DNA of 64,000 nt from Gongronella butleri (Eukaryota > Mucoromycota > Mucoromycetes > Mucorales > Cunninghamellaceae), in contig JAIWZP010000001.1 in the NCBI GenBank assembly GCA_025201375.1, positions 854,501-918,500 of the forward strand, written 5' to 3'. How positions within the stretch are numbered: the first letter of the stretch is position 1; every line of letters begins with the position of its first letter. Position numbers and translations under genes: made by a program. Of the stretch, positions 49,001-61,274 are shown piece after piece. The notes below the pieces were generated by a model. That model searched no databases, was not told the origin of the DNA, and worked only from the letters and a program-made list of their open reading frames with translations.

Positions 49001-50955
49001 GTCACCAGCTCTTTGCCCAGTACCTCAAGCAGGAGGTAAAAACACTCGAATGCCAAAAAAAAAAAAAGCAAAAAGGGCTGTTTTTAGACATTTTCCTTGT
49101 TTTTTTATTAATTTAGGTCGGTTATTTTGACCACGAGGACAACAAAGTCGGCGCCGTTACGTCGCGACTTGCCGTTGACGCTCAAAACGTCAACGAGATG
49201 ATCACCAAAGTGTGGGGAGACCTTGTGCAACTTTCTGTCACGGCGTGTACCGGTAAAAAAAAAAAAAGGTAGAAATCAGGTCCAAAAGCCGCCTGACACG
49301 CTGATTTTTTTAGGTTTCATTATCGCCTTTATTTTTACATGGAAGTTGACATTGATTGTCATGTCCATGCTTCCATTGATGATCTTGTCAGGCGCCTATG
49401 AATCGATCATTCAGAAACGATTTGAAGAAATGTCGCGCAAAGCCAACGAACACAGCGGCCACGTAGCCGGCGAGGCCATCCACGAGATCCGCACCGTGGC
49501 CATGCTCAACAGGCAGGCCTATTTCGAAGCAAAGTACTCCGAGGCCACAAGGAAAAGCCACGGAAAGGCGCTACTCAAGGCATATCTAGCGTCCATTGGC
49601 TTTGCATTGAACAACGCCGTCGGTCTCTATACCAATTCGGTTGCATTCTATGCCGGCTCGCGCATGATTGCCAATTACGAGGTCGACATCCAATCCATGC
49701 TTGTGGCCATCATGTCGTTTCTCATCACGTCGCAAAACATTGGCCGCACGAGCATTTTTACAACAGCCTTTGTCCGCGCAAAACATTCAGCATTGCAAGT
49801 CTTTGCTCTCATGGACCGACAGTCGCTCATTGACCCCGACGCCGAGGGTTGCGAGCCCGCCACCGTCGACGGCAAAATCGATTTCAAAAATGTCGATTTC
49901 CACTACCCTGCGCGGCCCGACGTGCCCATCTTCCGCGGTCAATTCAACCTTCATGTCCCTAGCGGCAAAACCATTGCACTCGTCGGAGCAAGCGGATGCG
50001 GTACGAAATACGACAAAAAAAGGGGGAGGGATGGACGGGAAAAAAAGAAGAAAAGAGCAAGGTGTCGCGCCGCGTCGCGCTTTTTATTCATTTATTTATT
50101 GGGCGCGCGAAACGTAGGCAAATCCACAACCATTGGCTTGCTGGAACGATGGTACGATCCTGTGTCCGGCAGCGTGTCAGTGGACAATCACAATGCCAAA
50201 AGCTTCTCGCTCGGTAACCTGCGCAGCCACATGGCCCTGGTCGGCCAAGAGCCAGTGTAAGACATCGAATTCACAAATGAACCCAAAACACGCGTCTCAT
50301 TCATGCCATTTATAGGTTGTTTGATATGTCCATTGAAGAAAATATCCGTTTTGGCGTGCCAGACGATACGGATATCAAGGAAGAAGATCTTGTCAGGGTG
50401 TGCAAATTGGCAAATATTCACGACTTTGTCCATTCTCTCCCAGAAGGCTATAAGACGCGCGTCGGAGATAAGGGGTAATGCCAAAAATAACAAAAAAAGC
50501 GTAATCCACGTGATTTCATCGTTTTATTCTTTTCTATTATCCAGGTCCCAGCTCTCAGGTGGACAAAAGCAAAGAATTGCCATTGCGCGAGCCCTGATTC
50601 GGCAGCCCAAGATCCTGCTGCTAGATGAAGCCACGTCTGCCCTTGACAGCGAATCGGAAACACACGTGCAAAAGGCCATTGACGATATTCTAAGGCTCGG
50701 CGACAGGTCCACCATTTCCGTGGCGCTGATCATCGCACACCGCCTCTCGTCTATCCAGGTAAATGCGCGATTTGCTTCCAATTGACCGCTGAATCATTCT
50801 TGTTTTGTCTTTTTTTCAATTTTTAGAACGCAGACATTATCTTTGTGCTGGACAATGGCCGCGTCATCGAACAGGGAGATCATTACACGCTGCTGGAACA
50901 GGATGGAGTGTATGCTAATCTTGTACGCCAACAATCACTGAATGTCGACACGTGA
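46013..50955 (+). CDS. Full-length ABCB (MDR/Ste6-type) ABC transporter
   Basis: Eight exons in phase: 46013-47626, 47797-49035, 49117-49252, 49314-50000, 50118-50256, 50316-50474, 50545-50758, 50827-50955; about 1438 aa. Order is TMD1 (residues 30-330), NBD1, linker, TMD2 (from about 850), NBD2. NBD1 has Walker [10 protein letters not shown] (about 386), signature LSGGQKQR (about 513), Walker B ILLLDE split by an intron before ATSALD, and H-loop IAHRLS. NBD2 has GASGCGKST (also intron-split, about 1219), [20 protein letters not shown] and IAHRLS. All catalytic residues are present. ABCB exporters move lipids, drugs or peptide pheromones. The linker (about 625-840) is unusually long, with an acidic Asp/Glu run and Arg/Gln tracts. 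Confidence 0.92.
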
Positions 50956-52808
50956 TGTCAATCTATTACCATTTTCCTTTTACCACTGCAATAATAGCGC
51001 GTCAAAAATATAATAAATTGGTTTGAACAAGCATTAAGAAACATCCATATTCTTTATAACAAGGTGCATCCAACAATGCCAAGTCTTTTCAAAGTGAAAA
51101 AAATGATCAAAATAATTTCTATCCCCATAATTTAAACGTGCACGAGACTAATTCCTCGTTTGACCTAGCATAAGCAATCTGAAATTGAGTAGCTTTTCTT
51201 GGCTCACATTATCCAGCAACAAAAACGGGAGACCAATCACGTGATGATCAAGAAAATAGCAAAAAGGACATTTTGACGGACTTTTAGTCGATTGTCAGTA
51301 AATATACAACTGATCATGCCCTCTGCTCATTGATACAACACTTCCCAAATGTCTCGTTCAAATTAACCCACACACGAGGCTCTGCGGCTCCTGGATGGTG
51401 CAAAAGCGCCATTTCAAAAATGTCGAATTTTCCAAGGGGTGCAGTCGAGGATTTGAAAATGATACAGTAAAATTAAGTCATGGGATCGACGCGCCATTCA
51501 ACCACATGGTAAACTCGTCTCCATGACCGATAAAACTGCATTAAAAATCAAGTGCTTATTGACTGACTTTTGAGTAAAATGCAAATTGCGCTCTATTTTC
51601 AGCCCAAGGCTGGCTCGACCGAAAATGGCTGCAGCATCTTGAAACACATGCCATTAAAAAGAGCTTGCTCTGCCGCATACGGCGATGCTAGTGATCGACG
51701 GCAACAGCGGCGTTTTGGTATGAATAAGCACGATACTATTCATTTTCGACGCTCGAGCAGCGGGTACAGCCATCATATCCGCTCCTTGCCCTTGAGTAAT
51801 TTATGTCCCTGGAGCATCTTTTGCTAGTGGACGCGTTAGCGCGGCTTCTTGACGCGTTTGGTCATCGCAATTCGTGTGGAAATTTTATATTAAATTACCA
51901 ATTGCTCGGCACCGAGTCGATGGATCGCCATGTATTTTAGAGTTTTCCGTCATTTCGCCATTCCAGCTCTCTTGTATGCAAATTTGGCGTAATTCTGGAG
52001 AGATGATTTTTCCATTTTGGCTTTGAGCGCTCATCGCGATCAAATTTTGATTTGCGAAAAACGCCTTTAAATTGGTACATGGCAGCTACAAGCTGAACCT
52101 TACTCGGTGTTTTCGGCTAGTTCATTCATTCTTGGACGCGTTTCGGGTCCGTGCGATGTGACCTTGGCAATTTTCATCATGATGCGCACAAAAAATGATC
52201 ATCTGATCCGTTCCGCCGGATTGACTTGGTTTGAATAAAGGAAAAAAAGTCGAGCAAAAGTCACTGCATACAGCCAGGGACTCGGCCACTTCTCGGCCAC
52301 AGCAGTAGACTGGAGAAAAGCGTAGCTCGCTCTTGTTTTTTTTTTCTCTCTCTCTCTCTGTTTTCTCAATCGCACTGGCTGCTGTCCTATTTGCTCACCT
52401 ATTGGGAACTTATTTTAAATTCTGTTTTTACGCGCTTGATGACGAGATATTCGGGTTCACGTGAGTATTACTATTGTTATTTTTGGATGCAGATATTGGA
52501 GAAAATTTGGTGAAAGGGCCGCGCGCAAGGTTGGTGGGTATATGACCTTTGCATGCATGCGCCTCTGAACATTGGCGCACCCTCGACTCAAGCTGCTCAA
52601 ATATTCAAAATGCACGAATGCGGGGAAGGCGGCAAAAAAAGGGGGGCAAAGACCGGGCGTCGGCCCTCTTTTTCTCTTTTACGCGACAGCAGGCCATGTG
52701 CATGGGCTCCAACAAAATCTGTCGCGACCCTTCATTCAACCTGGAGTAGCAGCAAGCCATTTTACCGGGGTTAGACCATCGTCTGATTGAAAAATGGGTG
52801 ATTTTATT
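50956..52808. other. 1.85-kb spacer, no supported gene
   Basis: AT-rich with scattered short frames (longest 51570-51827) lacking motifs. One TACAGTA at about 51469 and a CT microsatellite near 52346-52360. The 3' ends of the convergent ABC transporter and PIG-S genes flank it. Confidence 0.5.
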
Positions 52809-55081
52809 CTATTCTGTTTTTGTCTTGGCTGCGGCACGCTCGGCCTTGTATTTTTTCAAGGTTTTGATGAGCACCATGACGAGCGGCACCGAGATGGGGA
52901 CAAAGAGAGGCATGTAGATGGCGTATTTGTGTTCGTCTGGGAAATAGAGCATGGACACCATGGTGGGGTCAAAAAAGGCTTTTTCGGACATCTCAATGGC
53001 TTGGATGGACGACGCGAGCGCGGCGTCATAGTGGCCGTCGGCTAGCGCGTCTCGTACAGCCTGGATGCATGTCAATGACTGGTGCACTTGGTCCTGGATC
53101 TGATCTAGCACCACCATGTTGGGGATGTCGCGCACCAGCTGGCTAAGCGACCGCAGCGTCGCAATGGCATTGATCACATTCTCCATGGTGCGGCGCCGAA
53201 TCAAATTGTCCCTTTCAAACGTGGTAATCCCCGTTTGTGGCGCAAGCAAAAAGGTCATGTTGATGTTGGACGGCAAACCGGTGGTCGTTGCCCCGGCATC
53301 TTGGATACCCATGAGACTGCGCACCTGCGACACAAAAATCTTCATGATCGGCTGCAGGTCCGTCTTGGCAATGGCAAAATGGCCCGCTGCGAGCGCCGAT
53401 TTTGGCGGATTTTTGATGCTGACGCCGCCCCAGCGTGGAATCAGGAACGAATTGCTGAGCAAAGGGTTGCCCTGCGCGTCGTGAATGCGCAGTGGCGTCT
53501 CCTCGGCCGAAGGGATGTACAAAATGAAGTTGATGACAGGGTGCAATGAGATGCTCGAGGCTAGTTTACGCGTTTAAAAAAAAATAGCAAAAGATGAGCA
53601 ATGGCACGCAGTCACCGTTTCCTTTCTCTCCTTTTTTTTTTTTCTTCTTCCCTCCCTTTCTCTCTCTCTCTCTCTCTCTCTCATTCGCATACCCAAGTTC
53701 CAATCGGCTGAATTGATAAAGTGAGGGAGCTGCTCGGGATCGAAATAATGATAATTCGGGCGATTGACGCGCTCTTTGTAGTGCGGCTTTTGTGAAAGTG
53801 GCGCGTAATTTTGAATCTAAGTGAAAAAGACGCGTTTAGAAACGCCATTGCGTATCTACCTTGGTGCGCGCCATTCGTCATACCTGAGAATCGACGGTAA
53901 AATTGGAAAGATCTTTGAGCTCGTGCAAAAGTGGGGACATGTACTCTACAAATCAGGGGGGGAGAAAAAATGAGCACCGATGAGCAACACACACGCCACG
54001 ACGAAGGCACATGATTTACGATTGATGGCGTGGCGAATGTCCCACTCGGTGGATAGCGATTGTGGATTGTTGTTCATGAGACTGAATGTAATTTGGTATT
54101 GTGACGAGTATTTGAATGTGCGCATGCTGTTTGTGTCGTACTAGAGGACGCGGTAGGGGAACGAGGAGTGTGTGAGAGCCGCAAGATGGCCGTCTATGGC
54201 TCTTATCTTGTTTCTTACCTTGTCGGCCTGGTCTGATGAGCATGCAATGTTGCTGAGAGCGCGCAATTCGGACCGGAAGATGGCCGGGATCAGCGCAGAC
54301 ATGATCTCGTCGATGAATGCTATAAAGGCAGGCATGAATGATGAATTGATCTCCCATTTCCTCTCCCGCACGAAAAAAAAAAAGAAAATTTACCAGGCTC
54401 ATGATCGTCAGGATGGATGTCAATGAGGCTATTGCGGCCATTGCCCATCTGGACATTGGCGGTGTGTCGCTGCTGTGTCGGTGAGGTATCGATATAAAAA
54501 TTGTATTGACCCACATCAGCATCCGACGCGTGTTTGAGCAATTCATCCTTGGCAACTATAAATGTATGCATGAGCACACATCCCTTTTCCATCCCATTGA
54601 CTTTTTTCATCATGGCACAATTCTTACGTTGTGAAGGACTTGTTGGCTGCCATGCGTGCCATTGGATCGACAGTGGAAACGTGGCACACGCACCATGAAA
54701 GGCCTGCTGAAGCTTGCCCTGCAGGGCATCGGACCTAGGCATTGATGAATGAATATGAATGGTCGTGGGAAGTTGGAACGTGGCGACCTAAAGACGGTGA
54801 AAGTAAACAGCTTAGAATCCTTTTGCGCCGCCCTATACCCACCAAAGACAAAAAAAAAACTCCCCTTACGTCGCGTGTTTGCCATGCGTCAATATCGGCA
54901 AAAGGCAGACTGGCACGATATACCTCGGTGGTCTTCCACCAAAAGGGCACACCGACGAGCACAACCGCCCAAAACGCCAGTACGACCTGGAGCGTGGTAT
55001 CTAGAGCCAAAAAAAGTCGCGTCAGCTAAGGTGCTGCGTTATTTGCGTGTCGTTTTTTGTACCTTTGACTAGATGGGTCAT
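52809..55081 (-). CDS. GPI17: GPI transamidase subunit PIG-S (Gpi17)
   Basis: Nine exons in phase: 55081-55063, 55000-54870, 54787-54628, 54555-54394, 54319-54219, 54140-54020, 53945-53884, 53816-53693, 53560-52809; 543 aa, the normal PIG-S size. Begins MTHLVKDTTLQVVLAFWAVVLVGVPFWWKTTEVYRASLP, the classic first transmembrane helix and WWKTTEVYRA motif. The lumenal part contains YSSQYQITFSLMNNNPQSLSTEWDI, HPVINFILYIPSAEE, FLIPRWGGVSIKNP. A second helix near the C-terminus (YMPLFVPISVPLVMVLI) precedes a basic cytosolic tail. PIG-S is part of the ER complex that attaches GPI anchors to proteins. Exon 1 encodes six residues and is inferred from splice phase. The intron 8 pyrimidine tract is a CT microsatellite. 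Confidence 0.92.
53656..53682. repeat. CT microsatellite in PIG-S intron
   Basis: About 13 uninterrupted CT dinucleotides close to the splice donor side of intron 8 (minus strand GA repeat). Likely length-polymorphic. Confidence 0.8.
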
Positions 55082-55269
55082 GCCAAAAGTGGGGAGAAGA
55101 AGCCGAGAAGAAGCCGGGGAAACGCATTCGCTTGCGGTCTTTTTTCTACTTTTTTTTTTCGGGCATCCAGCGGCCTTTCAAATGAAATAGACGATAAAAT
55201 GCAGGTTGCGCCACCTTGTGCCTCGCATTTTCTTTTCATTTCAGTCCCTTTTTCTCGCCTTCATTCGCC
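55082..55269. promoter_or_regulatory. Short bidirectional promoter, PIG-S / LOG
   Basis: Only 188 bases separate the two divergent start codons at 55081 and 55270. Both 5' leaders and core promoters must lie here. Contains AAAAGTGGGGAGAAG and a T11 run near 55149; no TATA box is obvious. Confidence 0.55.
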
Positions 55270-56149
55270 ATGCCTCCCAAGTTGACTAATCCTGTTCCTC
55301 CTCCTGCTGCCATCAAGAGCGTATGTGTATTTTGTGGCAGCCATGCCGGCGCGGACCCTATTTACGTCGAACAGGCTAAGCGTAAGGCGACGAAAAAAGC
55401 GCAAAGCCGCATATTCTGACGCTTTCCCCTTTCTTTTTTCAGTCCTTGGCGCGCAATTGGCCAAGCACGGCATTCGCGTGGTCTATGGTAAGGAGGCGAG
55501 GGTGGGACAAAAAAAGCAACGTGAAGTGACTCATTTTTTTTTAATTTCTGTCCATTGCAGGTGGCGGCTCGGTGGGCTGCATGGGCGCAGTGGCCCAGGG
55601 GGCGCTAGAGAACCAGGGTCAGCTCTTGGCCGTGGTCCCGGAGACGCTGGCCAAGCAGGGCAGCCGCCAACTTTGTGAAACGATCATCGTCAAGGACATG
55701 CACGCGCGCAAAAAGACAATGGCCAACGAGAGTCAAGGCTTCATTGTCATCCCCGGCGGCTATGGCACCATGGAAGAGATGCTCGAAATGATCACCTGGT
55801 CGCAATTAAATATCCACTCCAAGCCCATCATTCTGCTCAACACCAAGAATTACTTTGACCACTTTGTCCAATGGGTGCGCCATTGTATCCAAGGTAAGCG
55901 GCTCTTGAAAAAAATGACCAGCAGTGAGTCAGCGCACCACTCATCATCGTTCTCTTTCCATTTCATTATTTCCGCATAGAAAAATTCATTCCTGACGGCA
56001 ATGCCGAAATCTTCAGTGTCTGCGAGACCATGGAAGAGGTCATTGCCTCACTCGAGACTTACTCGGCCCCAGTGACGCGCTATGGCTTCGATTGGATCGA
56101 TGAGCAAGATCAAAAGGATCAACAGGAGCAAAACGCGTCTTTGGTGTAG
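55270..56149 (+). CDS. LOG-family nucleotide phosphoribohydrolase
   Basis: Four exons in phase: 55270-55381, 55443-55487, 55561-55893, 55980-56149; 219 aa. SVCVFCGSHAG starts the Rossmann-like lysine-decarboxylase-like fold. GGGSVGCMGAVA and PGGYGTMEEMLEM (about residues 120-130) are the family's nucleotide-binding and catalytic PGGxGTxxE motif, with Glu intact. LOG enzymes release free bases (for example cytokinins) from nucleoside 5'-monophosphates; many fungal homologues have unknown substrates. Although annotated widely as lysine decarboxylases, no such activity is expected. The C-terminus is charged (Asp/Gln-rich). Confidence 0.9.
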
Positions 56150-57289
56150 ATTACTGTAAATCGAATGACTACATTTAGCGTCAAATAAAAATTCAATTAC
56201 TGTACACAGCATTTTCAGCGAGAGCAAAGCGCGATACAGTATCATGCTGTAGCGCGCCCTGGCAAAGCACTTGAGCGGAGGGTACGTCGTCTGTCAAACA
56301 CACACTCATATGATACATATTTTATCGAGAGCAATGGAGGTCGGTCATAATTGGTTGCCTGTGCTTAGTATGATAGATCAACATTTATTTTATAGGACAT
56401 CTATGCCTTTAAAGTCTTTTTAATTGCACTGAACATTGTCTCCCGGGAAGACACTGTGGCCTTATACCCGTGTCTTTGCTTCGGTCCCGATTACGTAATC
56501 AATTGGTTTGCAAATGATTAACTAGACGCGTTTTAAACAATTAGACAAATTTTGAACAAAAAGACTTGCCCGATCGCCAATGATCAGCAGTATCAAAAAA
56601 AAAGGCATTTTTACTCCGCACTGATTTGGAAAACGCAGGGCACACCGGGTCACCGGCTGGGCAAATACAGTACGTAATTCAGCATCGGATTTTTGTTATC
56701 ATAGATGAAAGTGGTTTCATCAGTGTCCAAGCATGAATGTATCATCGTGTGTCAATCTTGACAGGGATCATTAGAGGAGCATGCAAGGCAGCAGATCACA
56801 GCCAAGCAAGATTCATTCTCGGTCGCACACAAGGCCTGAAATCTTGCTTTTCCTACTACATACCGGTACAGTAGCACACGCTCGACGCTCCTCCATCTTA
56901 GTGCGTAAAGCACAGTACTGTATCAGCAGCATGTTCTGCGGCTATCATACGCGTGAGGCGTGACGCTCATGCATTACTGTACTGTACAGTATTAGCACAC
57001 ACATTGCCCCTTTGTGTACTGTACGTAGCATTAGGACTACGGTACGTAGCATGACGCGCTGGATGCAAAGGGTGCCCACCAATGCAACAACGCATTGATG
57101 CCCGTGATCGGACCCTTTTACAGTTTTACTGTAAGCCATTTCGTCGCGTTTTTTTTTTTCAACAGAGCGTTAGAAAGATGGAAAATTGGAAACCCAGAAG
57201 TCAATAATTGAGTCGTTGTGCAGAAGATGAATTCAAAATTTATTGACATTTTTTCACAAATTCAGCAGTAGTATCATACAGTAGCTCGA
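56150..57289. other. Gene-free, TA-NNN-TA-rich region
   Basis: At least ten TACAGTA/TACTGTA motifs, including a three-unit array near 56975-56995. No supported gene. Confidence 0.55.
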
Positions 57290-58025
57290 CTCTTCTTCTC
57301 AAAATACTGTATCATACTGTACGTATTTCGTGGATCGCCGCCAAGAAACCGGCACCATTCAAATTTCAAAACATCAAAATTACCGTATTTCCTCATGGAT
57401 CCGTGACCTTGTTTACTGTACTGTACTGTACAGTACGTACGCTTGTGAAAGTCGTTCTCTCGTTCAACATTTCAAAAATTTCAACCTCGGTGTTCTCAGC
57501 AACGGATTGAACAACACGCACGCGGCGCTTTTGACGTCTTCTGTCGAAAGCACCTGAGTTGCATTTACAGTACTGTACTGTAATAATTACTCAGTATTTC
57601 TATCGAATGAGATCATCATCATCAGTTTGATCGATGGATGGCTATCATACAGTACAGTATCATAAAACTCACAGAGAAAATCCACTTTTTCATCAAAATC
57701 TTTGATCGCGATTTGCTCGACAACGGTCTAGTCAACTCCCGATTTTTACAGTACTGTACAGTACGTATTGCAGTTTTGATAACAAACAGGAGGGAAATCA
57801 TCTACTGTAGTGGGATGACTTGCAACGCGCTACAGTAGTACAGTAGTACAGTATGATAGCTTGGGTTTCAACTTTTTGCATGTTGTTCGTCGGTCATTTC
57901 TTCACCAGACTGCAGACTGCGATCTGCGACCCACATGCGACATGATGCCCACTGGTCATCACTCATCAGTGCACAAAAATGTGCAAAATAAAAAATAAAA
58001 AAATACAGTACTGTACTGTACTGTA
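57290..58025 (+). repeat. R1 repeat, left-arm copy heavily invaded by TA-NNN-TA units
   Basis: Matches 32980-33590 (CGTGGATCGC, TTGCTCGACAACGG, GGGATGACTTGCAACGCGCT, TCGGTCATTTCT). Compared with that copy and with 5062-5104, it has extra TACAGTA/TACTGTA blocks at 57414, 57565, 57747, 57832 and an array at 58004-58025 with one CAG and three CTG units joined by TA. Confidence 0.7.
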
Positions 58026-58250
58026 TCTGACACCTGAGTCACAAGTTGTGTTACACGAGTGACAACGAGTGACAAAATCACAGCCAAATTTTAGCCCAGT
58101 GACAGCGGCCATTTGTCGGGGTCACAAGAAAATGGCACAATACATAATGTATTGTACCATGTCTCGCCTCATTTTTGTCAAGTACACAATGTACGTGACA
58201 TTTTCTGAGTGACACGGCCCTGAGGTTCCGGACCATGATATTGTAGTGAC
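58026..58250. other. GTGAC/GTCAC-rich segment
   Basis: The pentamer GTGAC or its complement occurs about ten times in 225 bases (for example GAGTGACAACGAGTGACAAA). The same pentamer ends each unit of the following minisatellite (GTGGTGACC) and recurs inside R1 (GAGTGACCCC) and near 61190-61235. Confidence 0.55.
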
Positions 58251-58257
58251 CTTTTTT

Positions 58258-58400
58258 TTTTTTGCGCGTTGATGGATGGGTGGGCTCAATGTGGTGATCC
58301 CCCCTTTTTTTTTTTTTTTGCGCGTGGATGGATGGGCTCAGTGTGGTGACCTTTTTTTTTTTTTTTTTTTGCGCGTGGATGGATGGGCTCAATGTGGTGA

Positions 58401-58436
<36 letters not shown>

Positions 58437-58710
58437 GCGTGGATGGATGGGCTCAATGTGGTGACCTTTTTTTTTTTTTGCGCGTGGATGGATGGGCTTA
58501 ATGTGGTGACCTTTTTTTTTTTTTTTTTTGCGCGTGGATGGATGGGCTCAGTGTGGTGTTCTTTTTTTTTTTTTTTTTTTTTTTTTTGCGCGTGAATGGA
58601 TGGGCTCAATGTGGTGACTTTTTTTTTTTTTTTTTTGCGCGTGGATGGATGGGTTCAGTGTGGTGACCTTTTTTTTTTGCACGTGGATGGATGGGTTCAA
58701 TGCAGCATAA
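58258..58710 (+). repeat. Minisatellite with variable poly-T tails, nine units
   Basis: Nine tandem units. Each has a conserved core of about 35 bases (GCGCGTGGATGGATGGGCTC followed by AATGTGGTGACC or AGTGTGGTGACC) and then a T run varying from about 9 to 34. The first and last units are the most diverged. On the minus strand it reads as repeated IHPRAKKKK peptides, which I regard as incidental. Confidence 0.92.
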
Positions 58711-58836
58711 TGTACGCTAGCATGATGGTACACATGGAAAAAAAGTGCAAATACCCCTTTCTTTTCTGTTTTCGGCGCGCCTCTGGACGCGTCGTTTTAT
58801 AAAAAGAATATTTAATATCATTTTTTTTCGTAAAAA

Positions 58837-61068
58837 CTACTCATTGGAAGAATTTTTGAGTGCGTACGTCATGAACTTGCTCAATGTCCAATTTTTTTGT
58901 TTTCTCTCGTTGTCCAATCTTGCAGCAATGTCATATACCGACACACCATCAGATGCTGCCAGGCGCTCAATTTGGCTGATCACTCGCTGGCGGCGAGAAT
59001 AGAATTGTCGCTCTGTATACAATAAAATAAAAAAAATATCATAAATCAACAATATTCTTGTCACAGAATTCAGCACGTTTTACCTTTATGATCACTCCTC
59101 CAAGAGGAACCAAACTCGGCATTCAAACTAACCACGGATGGCTTGCTTGGCGGAAGTCCATCAAACCATTCCTTCACCAGATCGGCCAAGCTTTGCACAT
59201 TTCTATCAAGGCGATAGGTAGATGTTGTGGCTGCATGGTCTTGGCCATTGTTGTTGCTTGGAGCACCTGCATTGGGAACCATTGTTGCGCTGTGAGGATT
59301 CACAAAGTACGCGCAGGCTAATTTCAGGTGTTCCAGGTGATTTTTGACAACACCGACATCTTGCTGAACACTGGCGATCTGAGCAGAATCAGCACTCGTT
59401 GTCGCTTGCTGCTGAGATATCATGCTCCTAATAATCGCTTGGTTGCTGTCGATTTTGTTGCTCAAGTTCTGCAATTGCTCGCTGACCACGGGCAAGGCTC
59501 GGCGAACAAGAAGGTCTTGAGGTTCTTCCGCTGTGTTGATGGCAGAAAGCAATTGTTGCTCAAATGTGATGAATTCAGGGTCGCTGAAAACATCGTGCCA
59601 AAACAAGGGATGGTCAGGGTGGTCAACGCGGTGCAGCACGGAATCTTGCAGAAACACGCGGCGCATTGTCGCCAGAAGGTTGAGAAACGCTTCCGCGCAA
59701 ATGGAATATTCTGTTCCATCGAGTTTGCGCGTGACCTTGTTGAGCCATTCTTCAACTTGCGGAAAGATTTTCTTTTGCAGCGACTCGGGGGGGTCCAAAT
59801 TTGCTCGGGGCAGCCAGTAAAATCCCTTTTCCGAGGAAAAACCATTGATGATGCGAATGGATTTGCGAGGGAGAGCAAGCAGGTAGCACTTTTCCATGCT
59901 TCCAGTTTCCCAACGACCGTGGCGGCGCAGGTCTTCTTCCGTCGCACCATCGATTTCCGCCAATTGGGCACCACTTCCACGGCCAGAATGTGTTTTCTTG
60001 GAAATGCGAATGTTCAAGGCCTCAAACACGCGATTCACAGCCCTAAGCTGCGTTCGATAGGTCATTGCATTTTCCGGGTGGCCATTCTTGAATGCCTTGA
60101 CATCGAACCAAGTCGCGTTCTTCTCAAAATTTGGAAATTCTTCGCCTGAGATGTGCCATCGATAAAAAAAGTACTGTGCAAGGGCACCAAACGCACACAC
60201 ACGGTGGTCCTTGTGTCGGATGGCGCCACCGAACTCAACCTTGCCGAACTTGTTAGTTTTTCCATGGTCGAGACGAACCACCAACGCAGGACATTCGCTG
60301 AATCCTTCATCAGGGAAGACCACCTTGCAAAGATCCGCCAAATCAATGTCGCGCGAGCTTTCGCTTCGCAACAGCATCATATGCTGGAGCAGAAACCAAG
60401 CACGATCCCTGAGAGAGATCTCTTTTTTTTGGCCAAACAAGAACATCGAGACTTGCACAAGCTGTTCAGCAGAGTAGCCGTCTTGGGCAGAATGCGCACC
60501 ACGATCCACATACTCTTCTCGCTTGCGTTTGTGCTCCGCAATGCGCTTGTTCTTCAACCAGGCTTGCAATGCCGTGCCTCGAATCTTCCCAGGTTCAGCG
60601 ATTCTGTCAATGACTTGCGTGGAATGCAAATCAATCAGCGCCTTCACCTCCATTGAATACGATTCGAAGGATAAATCGCAAGGCATGCCATCTTCGCGTT
60701 TTTTGTGTTGGTGGCCACGGCGAGACACGACATCCTCCAGATACACCAAGATCTTTTCCTCCGTGACTGCTGGACCATCAACATATTGTCTTTCGGCACA
60801 GAATTTCTATACAAAACATTCAATTAGGCCTCAAATACGCTCTTTTACTGCAATTGTCCTCGCTGCGCAGCTATTCATGGCTTACACTGAATTTCTCTTG
60901 TCTTGTTTTATAGCTAGCATGCGTGTTTGCTGGTCTCACTTCTTGGGTGAAAGTATTCATTGTCTGGCGCACAACTTCTTTGCCACGCTCCGTGTTTCTA
61001 TCATGAGCAGCAGATGTGCTGCTGCTAGCAATCACACGTGATGCAGATCGATTTCGTGTAGGGGGCAT
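58837..61068 (-). CDS. Crypton tyrosine recombinase with GCR1_C domain
   Basis: Three exons in phase: 61068-60886, 60806-59084, 59012-58837; 693 aa. The N-terminal part (VRPANTHASYKTRQEKF, AVTEEKILVYLEDVV) is the SAM-like core-binding domain. The catalytic set of tyrosine recombinases is complete: Arg about 208 (LLRSESSRD), His-x-x-Arg about 334-337 (THSGRGSG), Trp about 360 (HGRW) and Tyr about 369 (EKCYLL). Residues 600-693 (VKEWFDGLPPSKPSVVSLNAEF..WRSDHKERQFYSRRQRVI) match the GCR1_C DNA-binding domain found in fungal Cryptons. No frameshift or stop is visible, so the copy may be functional. Element ends were not located; Cryptons lack terminal inverted repeats. Confidence 0.88.
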
Positions 61069-61274
61069 AATAAAGAGGATTTTCTGCAAACAAAAAAAAG
61101 GCAAAGGGTGGAATTGATCCCCTTTTTACCCCCTTTTTTATATCATCGTTTTAGATCCCCGCAGCAACATGCAGCCAAAAAAGGTATTTGCCATCGGTGA
61201 CATTCAGTGACAGACAGGCCGGTGACACATTTGTCACTGAGCTTAAACTTTTGGCACATACCTTCACTGTACTG
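61069..61274. other. 5' flank of Crypton
   Basis: Short spacer with GTGAC motifs at 61195-61235 and A/T runs. May contain the left end of the Crypton, which cannot be defined from one copy. Confidence 0.4.

Noticed and set aside
58078..58733. Lys-rich repeat proteins encoded by the poly-T minisatellite
   Set aside because: Open only because the unit lacks stops; translates T runs as poly-Lys, and length varies unit to unit.
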